Virus record (IMG/VR): IMGVR_UViG_3300044638_000616
Coordinates: 1-26,586 of that record
Reading direction: 5' to 3' (one strand)
DNA: 26,586 nt
Source: a virus
A program made the position numbers and the translations under genes. The notes below the pieces were generated by a model that saw only the letters and a program-made list of their open reading frames with translations, had not been told where the DNA came from and did no database searches. Shown piece after piece: positions 1 through 6,474 of this stretch (positions are counted from its first letter, which is position 1; the number at the start of each line of letters is the position of its first letter).

Positions 1-692
1 GAGACATTTAGTAAGTCGGAGCTTCGTAATTTCATCGAACTTTGTAACGTCTCCTTTAGCGAGTCCATATATTGACTGATACCATCCCCATCGTTTGGCA
101 AATTGAGTTGTTTCACTAAAGTCGCTGACAGGTTCTTGTCCTTCTTCATCTGCTTCTCCAAATAGTTCAGGGTAGCCGTCAGTAACTCGTTTCCTAAATT
201 GTAAAAAAAAACCGATGCTGCAATGCAAACATCCAAAGGAGCGAACTGCATCAGCTCTTGATGGTCTTTACTTGGTTTGTACTCGTGTAATTCGTACTTG
301 TCTTTAACTCGTGTTTTGATAGGACGGTACATAACCGCCATTGCCTTGTTATAGGTCTCCCAACTCTGCAAATGGCTCTCCAAATCTACGTACTCACCGA
401 ATGTAATCTCTTCAAGGTTCGGAATAAAACCAAAGTCAATATCCCCAACTCTAAAGGTCTGCTGAAATTTAGGCTTCTGACTAAACAATTCAACAAAGTG
501 AGCTACCATTTCGTTGAGTGAGGTCATCTTAATCTTTGCTACGTCCGCTAAACGGATGCCGCAGAAAATCTCAATCATCTTTTGAGCTACAAATTCCTCA
601 TCATTTGAATTTTCCTGCACTTTTAGGAAATCTACATAGTGCTTTAATGGGATTTCGTTTAGTGACGTAGGTACTTTTACTTGGATTTCCAT
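1..692 (-). CDS. Conserved phage protein of unknown function, cut by the window edge
   Basis: An open frame runs from an ATG at 692 to the left edge without a stop, so the C-terminus is missing; about 230 residues are visible, beginning MEIQVKVPTSLNEIPL. It contains a stretch reading FIPNLEEITFGEYVDLE, then AMAVMYRPIK, then APLDVCIAASVFFYNLG, followed by a Lys-rich segment. From memory this pattern (GEY-DLE, VMYRPI, FFYNLG) recurs in phages of Bacteroidetes, usually near tail genes and without an assigned function. A tail-assembly chaperone role is possible but is inference only. The start is supported by AACGTTAT exactly 6 nt upstream of ATG, a leader shared with three structural genes in this window. 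It follows the 60-aa gene and terminase genes in the same direction. The gene is real with good confidence; the function is unknown. Confidence 0.8.
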   Translation of the reverse strand, partial: MEIQVKVPTSLNEIPLKHYVDFLKVQENSNDEEFVAQKMIEIFCGIRLADVAKIKMTSLNEMVAHFVELFSQKPKFQQTFRVGDIDFGFIPNLEEITFGEYVDLESHLQSWETYNKAMAVMYRPIKTRVKDKYELHEYKPSKDHQELMQFAPLDVCIAASVFFYNLGNELLTATLNYLEKQMKKDKNLSATLVKQLNLPNDGDGISQYMDSLKETLQSSMKLRSSDLLNV

Positions 693-707
693 AATAATAT
701 AACGTTA

Positions 708-890
708 TTAATCATTTTTGTATTCTTGAGCAAGGACATATGAGTACGCTTGAGCTAACATTTGAGCGTGTTTGCGCATTGAGAACACATCGTCAAAGAC
801 AATATGTACTTTCCTGCCAGTTCGTTTGTAGATATATTCCTCAACGATTGCCTTCATACGAGGCAGCTCATCGGATTGCGTATTGTCCAT
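708..890 (-). CDS. Small conserved phage protein, 60 aa
   Basis: A 60-residue protein directly after the large terminase gene, overlapping its end by 23 nt. The core KAIVEEYIYKRTGRKV looks like a short helical region followed by a strand. No catalytic motif is visible. An internal ATG at 857 would give a 49-residue product with no overlap; the 890 start was kept because its upstream sequence is A/T-rich, as is usual for Bacteroidetes starts, but either is possible. Its position between the terminase and a tail-like gene suggests a packaging or assembly accessory role, which is inference from context only. Confidence 0.6.
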   Translation of the reverse strand: MDNTQSDELPRMKAIVEEYIYKRTGRKVHIVFDDVFSMRKHAQMLAQAYSYVLAQEYKND

Positions 891-2028
891 AGTTTGAATT
901 TAAGCCGAGATTCTCCATCTCGTGGTATCGAAGGGCATCTATAGCGTGGTCATTGCCTCCTGCAGGCTTATTTAGCCTTACTCCGTTTTTATCTACATCC
1001 CAACAATAGGAGCGAAGTTCTTTGATTAGGTTTGTACTTTGCTTGGTAACCAAATACTCCTGTCGTTGCATTACATCAATTCCGTAGATGATTGAATCCT
1101 TGCCTTTGGTTACTCCTTTAATCGTCTTTCCAAACCTACGTATCTCCTCGATGGATTTAGGCTCACTTGAATCAGCGTAGATAGTAACGGCAGACGGAAG
1201 TATTCTTGCAATGTCGGAGTTCAACATCCCTGTGCGGTAAACAAGTTCGTTTACTATTCGTTTTCCGTTCCAATTATACACCTCAATTGCAGAGGTAGGA
1301 TCATTCGTGTATCCAAAGTCTAACCCTATGCCTATCAATCTTGCGTCATCAGGTAGCTTGTCTATCTCTTTCCAATTGCCAAAGACTACACCCTCAAGCA
1401 TTCCTACCTCACCGAGTCCGTAAACCCTCCACCAGTTAGCCCAATAGTTACTTGTGACTGCCTTATCACGGTTCTTCTCTATCTGCCTTACTATGCTCTC
1501 ATCAAGCGCCTCATTGTCTTTGTATGTAAGGATAATAAAGTCTGCGTCAGGTTCGTCTTTTAGTTCGGTGTGAACCCAAAACTCATTTGCAGGGTTGAAG
1601 TCAAGGTAGATCTCTTTCTTGGTACGGATGGAAAGCTCAAGGTAAGCATCAAAGGTTACGTTGTTGCACTCGTTGATGTACAAGATGTCACGTCTTGCTC
1701 CTCGAAGTTTAGATGCGTTATCAGCAGAGAAGAACTCCATCGTGCTTCCGTTGGCAAATTCGTATCTTAATAGGGTTGCGTTAAACCTGTCTTCTACAAA
1801 CCTACCAGTCCACCGCATAATCTTGAGAAAGTCTTTCAGCGCACCTCTGCGAAGGTGTGGGATAGTCTCGGCAACTACTGATACCTCTAATCCTTTTTCA
1901 CGAGCGCACTTATCTATCAGCACAGGCAAGATCCCAAACGTCTTACCTGCGGATGTGCCTCCCTGAATTATCTTAACTCTCTTTTCGAGTTCGTAGATTT
2001 TACGAATTGCCGTTGTTACCTGAAACAT
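868..2028 (-). CDS. terL: Terminase large subunit
   Basis: The ATP-driven DNA packaging motor and nuclease that loads the genome into the procapsid through the portal. The N-terminal ATPase is seen as a Walker A motif GGTSAGKT (residues 23-30) and Walker B DILYINE (114-120) with the catalytic Glu at 120. The C-terminal RNase H-like nuclease has acidic motifs DFGYTND (about 237-243), YADSSEP (284-290) and DHAIDALRY (360-368). At 386 residues it is compact, like the PBSX/XtmB-type terminases of siphophages. It overlaps the small-subunit gene by 28 nt, the usual pairing. All expected catalytic residues are present and there is no sign of truncation. The packaging strategy (cos or pac) cannot be read from this sequence. 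Confidence 0.95.
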   Translation of the reverse strand: MFQVTTAIRKIYELEKRVKIIQGGTSAGKTFGILPVLIDKCAREKGLEVSVVAETIPHLRRGALKDFLKIMRWTGRFVEDRFNATLLRYEFANGSTMEFFSADNASKLRGARRDILYINECNNVTFDAYLELSIRTKKEIYLDFNPANEFWVHTELKDEPDADFIILTYKDNEALDESIVRQIEKNRDKAVTSNYWANWWRVYGLGEVGMLEGVVFGNWKEIDKLPDDARLIGIGLDFGYTNDPTSAIEVYNWNGKRIVNELVYRTGMLNSDIARILPSAVTIYADSSEPKSIEEIRRFGKTIKGVTKGKDSIIYGIDVMQRQEYLVTKQSTNLIKELRSYCWDVDKNGVRLNKPAGGNDHAIDALRYHEMENLGLNSNYGQYAIR

Positions 2029-2437
2029 TAAAGTTAAATAGTGGTTGCTCGGTGACGATAGTGTTCTCGGTCTTCTCCGTGAGTCCGTTTAAACGTGCAG
2101 TTAAGTTAGCGTTGTACTGCCCTACCAAGCCTCCGTTGATTTGGTCTTGTCGGATTTCTCGCTTTATGTGTGTAGAGATAGCATAAAATTCGTCGTACGC
2201 TTTGTTTTGATTCTGAATGTAGTTCGATACGGTAAGGTCAAACTTATTGAAGCAGTAGACTTCGAAGCCTTCCATTGTAAGTGGACATTCGAGAGGTTCT
2301 GCAACCATATCACCAGTCCTTTGGTTTAGGTTGTATTTGTATCTTGGGTTTTCCTTTACCCATAGTTTGTAGCTTTTGAATAAATCTAAAAGATGTTCAG
2401 GGCTATCTATCTTTCTTGGTCTTCCTACTTTTGCCAT
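2000..2437 (-). CDS. terS: Terminase small subunit
   Basis: The DNA-recognition partner of the large terminase. The protein is 145 residues and starts MAKVGRPRKIDSPEHLLDLF, a common opening of small terminases in Bacteroidetes phages. Its middle part (residues about 50-115) reads as helical, with LTMEGFEVYCFNKFDLTVSN consistent with an N-terminal HTH that decides packaging-site binding. It lies immediately before the large subunit, overlapping it by 28 nt, which strongly supports the call. A copy of the strand-biased AAACACGAA motif ends a few bases upstream of the start codon. The DNA target of the protein is not identifiable here. Confidence 0.85.
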   Translation of the reverse strand: MAKVGRPRKIDSPEHLLDLFKSYKLWVKENPRYKYNLNQRTGDMVAEPLECPLTMEGFEVYCFNKFDLTVSNYIQNQNKAYDEFYAISTHIKREIRQDQINGGLVGQYNANLTARLNGLTEKTENTIVTEQPLFNFNVSGNNGNS

Positions 2438-2585
2438 TATTTATTTCGTGTTTTGTTAGTTGTATCATACATTGTGAGTGCCTTACTCCTAAATCAGGGA
2501 ACTCTTTCACCATTGAGTCATCTGCTATGCATCTTTGTAGAAACTCTATTGGTAATTCTTTAGGTAGTGGAGTTATTGTAGGCAT
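2403..2585 (-). CDS. Small phage protein upstream of the terminase, 60 aa
   Basis: A 60-residue protein beginning MPTITPLPKELPIEFLQRCI. It has a basic C-terminus (KSRKTKKDR) and the segment QLTKHEINNGK, encoded by one copy of the recurrent AAACACGAA sequence. It overlaps the upstream gene by 26 nt and terS by 35 nt. Overlaps of this size occur elsewhere in this compact operon, but make the exact ends less certain. No domain is recognised. The basic tail could suggest nucleic-acid contact, but this is weak inference. Confidence 0.55.
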   Translation of the reverse strand: MPTITPLPKELPIEFLQRCIADDSMVKEFPDLGVRHSQCMIQLTKHEINNGKSRKTKKDR

Positions 2586-2763
2586 CTTTTACTTTCTTGA
2601 AGTGGTCTAAAAATTCGTCTTCGCTTATCTCTTCTAAACACATCAGTCCATCTGCATCGGTAAAGTATTCGATGAGGTGGTGTCCGTCTTTTCGTATCCT
2701 CGCTGACATTTCGTGAGCATACTCAATCAGGTCTCTTCCGTAGTCTAAAAGAAAGAATCTCAT
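2560..2763 (-). CDS. Small acidic phage protein, 67 aa
   Basis: The ATG at 2763 overlaps the stop of the upstream gene as ATGA, so translation is probably coupled; a longer frame upstream (to 2823) is rejected for that reason. The product begins MRFFLLDYGRDLIEYAHE and is acidic in its second half (CLEEISEDEFLDHFKKV). It has no recognised catalytic motif or membrane segment. It belongs to the block of small genes between the sigma-like gene and the terminase. Function unknown. Confidence 0.6.
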   Translation of the reverse strand: MRFFLLDYGRDLIEYAHEMSARIRKDGHHLIEYFTDADGLMCLEEISEDEFLDHFKKVKDAYNNSTT

Positions 2764-3116
2764 TTGTATTCTGCGTAGACCTTTTTCATTTTGTCGATAA
2801 TCTCCATCCAACAAGTAGCACAAGAAGTAGGCTCTCTGCTGATTCCGAAGATACGGTTGTAAATCTTTAGGATTGCGTCTTGCTCACTTGGTTTTAAAGT
2901 GTCCTTGTACAATACATTAGTTTCAGTTAAATAGTTGTATTCGTCTTCGAGTAGGCACTTCGGATTGCGGTAAGGGAATAACTCATTGAGCTTCTTCTTA
3001 CGTTCTTCGCATCCGCAGTCCTCACCTGCTACAAACTCTACTAACTTTTTGATTCCTGTGGCTTCCGTGATTTGTTCGATTGTATCACCTAAACCTGTTG
3101 CTTTTCTTTTTGCCAT
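2760..3116 (-). CDS. Conserved Cys-containing phage protein, 118 aa
   Basis: This 118-residue protein opens with KATGLGDTIEQITEATGIKK and contains GEDCGCEERKKKLNELFPYR (about 31-50) and a later CATCW motif (about 100). The CGC and CxxC pairs could bind zinc or iron-sulphur, but no known fold is recognised. The pattern GLGDTIE...GIKKLV...DCGC-ERK-KLN is one I associate with Bacteroidetes phages and prophages, normally unannotated. It begins 2 nt after the sigma-like gene and is coupled to the next gene by an ATGA overlap, so it is part of the operon driven from the promoter at 3659-3688. Confidence 0.75.
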   Translation of the reverse strand: MAKRKATGLGDTIEQITEATGIKKLVEFVAGEDCGCEERKKKLNELFPYRNPKCLLEDEYNYLTETNVLYKDTLKPSEQDAILKIYNRIFGISREPTSCATCWMEIIDKMKKVYAEYK

Positions 3117-3118
3117 AA

Positions 3119-3643
3119 TTATATTAATTCAAATTCTTCGTTTAAAAAGTCGGTATAATCATCGCCTACCGATTGACGTATTTTTTCTTTACAAGATTTT
3201 ATAGTTAGGAAAATAGACTTTAAACTGATTCCTGTTTCATCTGCTATTTGACGCATTGGTTTTCTTTCGTCTTTGTATATCTTCCACAACTTTTGGTCGT
3301 ACCAATTCCAACCTTTAATCTCCCATTCTATTCTCTCATAGATTCTCTCCAATGATTCGTGTTTTGCTATGACTGGTTCTTCATAAGATAAATCATAAAC
3401 ATCGTTTAAATCTAACCTATCCATCTTCTGCTTTCGGATGTGGTCAATGTAAACACTTCGCAACGTCAACCACATATGCCCTCTATTAATATCATCCGTT
3501 ACTATCTTGTCTATATGATTTAAACGTAATATGCGGAGGTATGTTTCCTGTACGATGTCTTCAGCAAGGAACTCGTCACCAAATGTGCGGACTACTGATA
3601 GCCATTCTTTGTGGTGTTTTGCTAATGTAGTAATTTTGTCCAT
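3119..3643 (-). CDS. Phage-encoded sigma-70/ECF-like sigma factor
   Basis: Probably binds the host RNA polymerase core and redirects it to phage promoters. The 174-residue protein has an ECF-like layout. A region-2-like segment EFLAEDIVQETYLRILR (about 24-40) is followed by MWLTLRSVYIDHIRKQKMDR, which resembles regions 2.3-2.4. After a linker, a region-4-like HTH reads [28 protein letters not shown] (about 130-157). Its length fits ECF sigmas. It is the first gene after a strong terminator (3698-3723) and is preceded by a near-consensus Bacteroidetes promoter (TTG-N19-TATATTTG), so it seems to start its own transcript leading into the terminase and late genes. That supports a switch role, which remains inference. 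It could instead be a general phage HTH regulator. Confidence 0.75.
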   Translation of the reverse strand: MDKITTLAKHHKEWLSVVRTFGDEFLAEDIVQETYLRILRLNHIDKIVTDDINRGHMWLTLRSVYIDHIRKQKMDRLDLNDVYDLSYEEPVIAKHESLERIYERIEWEIKGWNWYDQKLWKIYKDERKPMRQIADETGISLKSIFLTIKSCKEKIRQSVGDDYTDFLNEEFELI

Positions 3644-3658
3644 TGGTTAAATTCTAAA

Positions 3659-3688
3659 CAAATATAAGACTATATTTTAATCAAACAA
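3659..3688 (-). promoter_or_regulatory. Promoter for the sigma-like gene (Bacteroidetes type)
   Basis: On the minus strand a -33-like TTG (3688-3686) is followed after 19 nt by TATATTTG (3666-3659), matching TAnnTTTG. The start codon of the sigma-like gene is at 3643. The -33 lies within a box TGCAACTTGTTTGAT (3694-3680), shared with one mismatch by the promoter of the ncRNA at 10695-10709. A terminator directly upstream (3698-3723) separates it from the early operon. Confidence 0.75.
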
Positions 3689-3697
3689 GTTGCACGC

Positions 3698-3723
3698 AAA
3701 AAAAGCCACCTGTTAAAGTGGCT
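3698..3723 (-). terminator. Intrinsic terminator ending the early operon
   Basis: The minus strand reads AGCCAC, an 8-nt loop, GTGGCT, then a run of seven T. The 6-bp perfect stem followed by a U-tract is a standard factor-independent terminator. The stop codon of the HTH gene (3713) lies inside the hairpin. Confidence 0.85.
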
Positions 3724-3934
3724 CTAATCCGTTTAAATATACCTCTCGGCTAACGTAGTTATCTAACTTGTGAAGTGTTGACAAGGTGACGTCTTTGCCT
3801 TTGAGGAAGTTGTTTACTTGGAAGTGATGCATCTTGTATCCTAATAACTTAATGTCCTCTACGATTTGGTTTCGTGTTCGGGTAAGTAGGAGTTTGTGTA
3901 TCTGCTTCCGTAGGTCTTCGTCATTGATGTACAT
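3713..3934 (-). CDS. Small HTH protein, probable transcription regulator
   Basis: The start at 3934 was chosen because it lies just after the stop of the SSB-like gene (TGATATG); a longer frame upstream overlaps that gene. The 73-residue product contains IKLLGYKMHHFQVNNFLKGK and DVTLSTLHKLDNYVS (about 28-65). This resembles the recognition helix and following turn of Cro/CI-type (XRE) HTH domains: short residue, NFLKGK, then LSTLHKL. It is the last gene before the early terminator. It could act as a Cro-like switch or a late activator; no operator could be assigned to it. Confidence 0.6.
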   Translation of the reverse strand: MYINDEDLRKQIHKLLLTRTRNQIVEDIKLLGYKMHHFQVNNFLKGKDVTLSTLHKLDNYVSREVYLNGLEPL

Positions 3935-3935
3935 A

Positions 3936-4169
3936 TCAGAACGGTAGATCATCGTCAATACTATCTCCAATTGGCGCACGTTCAACTGGTGCTACATACG
4001 GCTCGCTAAATGCAGCGGAGAAGAAACTTCCGTTTTTGCCTTGCTTAACCCATAGAGCTACTTCCATCTCTTTTCCGTTAACGTTTACCTTTCCTTTGTA
4101 GTCAGGTTGTTTGTCGCTCGTCTTTTTGTCGTTCTTAAAGATTGCTCCTGTGTTTGTTTTGTTTTCCAT
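3936..4169 (-). CDS. Probable single-stranded-DNA-binding-like protein
   Basis: A 77-residue protein beginning MENKTNTGAIFKNDKKT. Its central part (KGKVNVNGKEMEVALWVKQG, residues about 25-44) has alternating strands as in a small OB or beta-barrel fold. It ends in the acidic tail DSIDDDLPF. The DDDLPF end closely resembles the C-terminal peptide by which bacterial SSB proteins recruit replication and repair partners. Short proteins of this kind near ERF and exonuclease genes are common in Bacteroidetes phages. Position in the recombination block supports protection of single strands during annealing. The full OB fold is not certain at this length. Confidence 0.55.
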   Translation of the reverse strand: MENKTNTGAIFKNDKKTSDKQPDYKGKVNVNGKEMEVALWVKQGKNGSFFSAAFSEPYVAPVERAPIGDSIDDDLPF

Positions 4170-4267
4170 TATATACTAAAAATTAAATTGATTACTAAAA
4201 TAATTGCTACTGCCGTTACAAGTAGCATTGTGCAAATTGCTGCGAGGTATTCTTTTTCAGGGCTCAT
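4169..4267 (-). CDS. Tiny single-span membrane protein, 32 aa
   Basis: ATG at 4267 overlaps the previous stop (ATGA), and its own stop overlaps the next start (TAATG), so this 32-residue frame is locked into the operon. The sequence starts MSPEKEYLAAI, and residues about 10-32 (AICTMLLVTAVAIILVINLI) form one hydrophobic segment. Small membrane proteins of this sort occur among phage early genes and may affect host membrane functions; the role here is unknown. Confidence 0.6.
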   Translation of the reverse strand: MSPEKEYLAAICTMLLVTAVAIILVINLIFSI

Positions 4268-4485
4268 AAGTTTAAATTATCTTCGTTTATTAATTCACGG
4301 AGTTTATCTCTCCAATAGTCAGTTACTTCCATTTCTGCTTCAGTTGCCTCTCGGTTTTTAATATATCCGTGTTTAACTACCGAGCGCATTTCTTGGTCAA
4401 GCTCCCACATTGCGTTCTTCCATTTCCATCCATCGAGTGCATCTTGTAGTTCTTCGTGGTCGTCAAAGTGTAGTATTGCTTTCAT
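4264..4485 (-). CDS. Conserved small phage protein, 73 aa
   Basis: A 73-residue acidic, helical protein beginning MKAILHFDDHEELQDALDGW. It contains the segment MWELDQEMRSVVKHGYIKNREATEAE. I recognise the arrangement (MKAIL-F-...-W-LD-E-R...KHG) as a frequent unannotated early protein of Bacteroidetes phages. Both ends overlap neighbours as ATGA, indicating translational coupling. Function unknown; there is no catalytic motif. Confidence 0.7.
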   Translation of the reverse strand: MKAILHFDDHEELQDALDGWKWKNAMWELDQEMRSVVKHGYIKNREATEAEMEVTDYWRDKLRELINEDNLNL

Positions 4486-4640
4486 TGTTCTTCGTTTACT
4501 ATTTCTAATCTGCCATTAATTGAATAGCCAGTCAATCGAATCAACTGCTCGATGTGATAAATCAAATCTTCCATATCCACATCCTCGTGGTCAAATTCAT
4601 AGCTTGCTTTATTGCCGTAGTGGGTTATTTCTATTTTCAT
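4482..4640 (-). CDS. Small acidic protein, 52 aa
   Basis: ATG at 4640 opens a 52-residue frame starting MKIEITHYGNKASYEFDHED, ending at 4482 with an ATGA overlap onto the next gene. It is rich in Asp and Glu (HEDVDMEDLIYHIEQLIRL). A strand followed by a helix is likely from composition. No family is recognised. The overlap and lack of any competing frame support it as a gene. Confidence 0.6.
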   Translation of the reverse strand: MKIEITHYGNKASYEFDHEDVDMEDLIYHIEQLIRLTGYSINGRLEIVNEEQ

Positions 4641-4687
4641 TGTCTTGTTGTTTAGTTTACATTTCGTGTTTAGATATGTGGCAATTT

Positions 4688-4945
4688 TTACCCCTTATCC
4701 TTTTCCATATTGGTCAAGTGAATTAAAGCGGCTTTTTGGTTCTTTTTGTATTCGTGTTTTAAACGCTCGCAGTACAAAGCTGCATCTAACATCTCCTCCT
4801 GTAAGTGCGTAACCCAGTCAATGAAGTCTAAATCAGTTCGTGTTAACATAGTGCCGTACTTCTCTATTCCTCGTTGTGAGCGGTCATAAAACTTGCTCAT
4901 CACTTTGAGTACGATTGGGTCTTCTACTTGTAGTTTCAGGTTCAT
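4688..4945 (-). CDS. MazG-like all-alpha NTP pyrophosphohydrolase-like protein
   Basis: The start at 4945 gives an ATGA overlap with the exonuclease stop; a longer frame (to 4981) is rejected. The 85-residue product contains YDRSQRGIEKYGTMLTRTD (about 20-38) followed by DWVTHLQEEMLDAALYCERL. The EExxD spacing in the helix and the preceding R--GI-KYG are like the phage dATP/dGTP-diphosphohydrolase and MazG-like families, which hydrolyse nucleoside triphosphates with Mg2+ held by Glu and Asp. At this length it is a minimal domain, so activity is uncertain. A nucleotide-pool role would fit the replication and recombination neighbourhood. Confidence 0.5.
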   Translation of the reverse strand: MNLKLQVEDPIVLKVMSKFYDRSQRGIEKYGTMLTRTDLDFIDWVTHLQEEMLDAALYCERLKHEYKKNQKAALIHLTNMEKDKG

Positions 4946-5622
4946 AGGAATTTCATTAAGGTGTCGTAATACAATCTGCAATCTTCTATACGGTCTTTAA
5001 TTTGTTGGATGACTGCTTCGTCTTTTTGTACGTAGAATACTTTTACTCTGCGGTTCTTTGGGATTTGGCTAAATTCGTGTTTGCGCAGAATCTCCTCTCT
5101 CAAGTCGTAGTCCTCTTCAATCTTGTGCAGTTTCCAATGCGCACGTCTAATCTCATCCTCTACCATATCAATCGGAGTGTCAACAAGGCAGTAACAAAGC
5201 ATTGATTCTTGCTTACCAGTTAGCCACATATAGCCTTGCAGCTGATAGAAGTAGTCTTTGTTAGGGATTTCGGTATCAAAAAACGGAAACGTAGTAGCAT
5301 CCCAACTTGATTTAACGTCAAGCAATACATCCTCCGTGTTTACGTCAGGTGTTCCCTTAATCCAATCGTTCTCGAAGTAGTCTTCGTTCTTGTAGATAAA
5401 TTTGACGTCTAACACATCATTGACAAGTGAGATAGATAAATCCTCAACTGCGTTACCTTTGTCCGTGTAACGGCTTGAAAACTCCTTCCTGATGCCGTAT
5501 TTCTCTTGTAACACGAGTTCGTGGATGTATGTTTTGGCGGTTTGGGATAGTAGCTCCGTTTTAGAGCGAGGTGTTGCCATAATTTTACCTATGGCAGAAC
5601 ACCGAATTTTGAGAGCTTTCAT
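4942..5622 (-). CDS. YqaJ-type viral recombinase exonuclease (PD-(D/E)XK)
   Basis: A double-strand DNA exonuclease that would make the 3' single strands used by the neighbouring annealing protein. In 226 residues it shows the PD-(D/E)XK pattern: Glu in GNAVEDL (about 57-63), Asp in GTPDVNTED (about 90-98), the DVKSS core (about 102-106) and the QLQGYM helix (about 128-133) typical of YqaJ/lambda-exonuclease folds. The N-terminus reads KIRCSAIGKIM, also usual in this family. It begins inside the end of the ERF gene (ATGA overlap), giving the classic pair of exonuclease and annealase. Intact and full length as far as can be seen. Confidence 0.85.
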   Translation of the reverse strand: MKALKIRCSAIGKIMATPRSKTELLSQTAKTYIHELVLQEKYGIRKEFSSRYTDKGNAVEDLSISLVNDVLDVKFIYKNEDYFENDWIKGTPDVNTEDVLLDVKSSWDATTFPFFDTEIPNKDYFYQLQGYMWLTGKQESMLCYCLVDTPIDMVEDEIRRAHWKLHKIEEDYDLREEILRKHEFSQIPKNRRVKVFYVQKDEAVIQQIKDRIEDCRLYYDTLMKFL

Positions 5623-6146
5623 AGTGCGTTAAGCATATCAATTTGACCTTCAGTTAATGCAAAGGAGGATTCGAGTTTCTCTCGTGTAAATTCACCTTTG
5701 GCGATAGCTTGTACTGCTGCACTAAATCGCTTTTGATCAATAGCAGGCAGTTTCTTCTCCGTCTTTGAGTTGTCTTTTGAATCAGGGTCGGATTCAGTTT
5801 CGTCAATTAAGAATAAACCATTGAGAGCGTACTTACGAGCGTAGCTTGATGCCGTGCCAGTACATTGCTCCGATGACATTCCTTTGTGTTCTCCAAGCTC
5901 TGCAAAACCACAAACTGTTAGACTTTCACCTGAAGCATCTAAAATGATTGCAGTAGCCTTTAAAAATAGCTTACTACCTACCTCAACTATATTATCGGTA
6001 AGAATTAATTGTAGCTCGTGTTTTTGTAGCAATGGCTTAAGTGATTCGAGAATATGCTCTGCACTCCTGTACTTGTACTTTCCAAACGAGTTGAAAGAAC
6101 CTTTAGGGCATTTTAGTTCTGCCTGAACTTTTAGTAAACTTTTCAT
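5619..6146 (-). CDS. erf: ERF-family single-strand annealing protein
   Basis: Promotes annealing of complementary single strands in phage recombination and genome circularisation. The 175-residue protein has the ERF signature: CPKGSFNSFGKYKYRSAEHI (about 13-32) followed by LESLKPLLQKHELQL, then a beta-rich core ending GMSSEQCTGTASSYARKYAL (about 89-108), which is strongly conserved in the family. An acidic, Lys-rich linker leads to a short C-terminal helical region. It is coupled to the YqaJ exonuclease. Its 5' leader carries a GTGCG/CGCAC hairpin and AAACGCTATG start context shared with the gene at 12255, suggesting common post-transcriptional control. Confidence 0.88.
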   Translation of the reverse strand: MKSLLKVQAELKCPKGSFNSFGKYKYRSAEHILESLKPLLQKHELQLILTDNIVEVGSKLFLKATAIILDASGESLTVCGFAELGEHKGMSSEQCTGTASSYARKYALNGLFLIDETESDPDSKDNSKTEKKLPAIDQKRFSAAVQAIAKGEFTREKLESSFALTEGQIDMLNAL

Positions 6147-6190
6147 AGCGTTTATTATTTCGTGCGTTACGGATGCGCACCCCCCGTTAA
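6147..6190 (-). promoter_or_regulatory. Leader hairpin upstream of erf (copy 1 of a repeated 5' element)
   Basis: The minus strand has ACGGGGG then stem GTGCG (6180-6176), 9-nt loop ending GTAA, stem CGCAC (6166-6162), and 15 nt later the ATG at 6146 in the context AAACGCTATG. Nearly the same arrangement stands before the 58-aa gene at 12255. Conservation of stem, loop end, G-run and spacing suggests an RNA-level regulatory site. Confidence 0.55.
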
Positions 6191-6192
6191 AA

Positions 6193-6423
6193 TTAAATTA
6201 ATTCAGGGTCACTTTCCCAAAGCTGAACACCGTTCATAACTTTGCAGAAATCTTCAATAGTTGGCTCAATTATTGAATGTTGTTCGTTGCCATAGGCTTG
6301 ATAGCCTGCCTTTAACCAACCTTCCCAAACACATTCGTAAGGACACCACTCAATGCCATTCACTAAACGTGAATCCTTCATTAAGTCTGCTTTCGTATTA
6401 CATTTTTTAAACACATTTTTCAT
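6193..6423 (-). CDS. Hypothetical protein, 76 aa
   Basis: A 76-residue protein starting MKNVFKKCNTKADLMKDSRL, with aromatic-rich WCPYECVWEGWLKAGYQAYG in the middle and an acidic C-terminus. The Trp and Cys content suggests a compact globular protein, but no domain is recognised. It is the first gene after the promoter at 6446-6474 and leads into erf and the exonuclease. Start context CAACGCTATG matches the AACGCTATG pattern of several genes here. Confidence 0.6.
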   Translation of the reverse strand: MKNVFKKCNTKADLMKDSRLVNGIEWCPYECVWEGWLKAGYQAYGNEQHSIIEPTIEDFCKVMNGVQLWESDPELI

Positions 6424-6445
6424 AGCGTTGCGTTTTTGTTATATG

Positions 6446-6474
6446 CAAATATAATACTTATTTTAATTCTGCAA
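6446..6474 (-). promoter_or_regulatory. Promoter for the recombination operon (Bacteroidetes type)
   Basis: On the minus strand TTG (6474-6472), 18 nt, then TATATTTG (6453-6446), about 23 nt before the ATG at 6423. It overlaps the 3' end of the ninG gene. The -7 octamer is identical to those before the sigma-like gene and the ncRNA. Confidence 0.65.

Noticed and set aside
1570-1966. Plus-strand open frames opposite the large terminase
   Set aside because: They lie fully antisense to a gene with all terminase motifs and have no start context or recognisable product; the same holds for all other plus-strand frames in the window.
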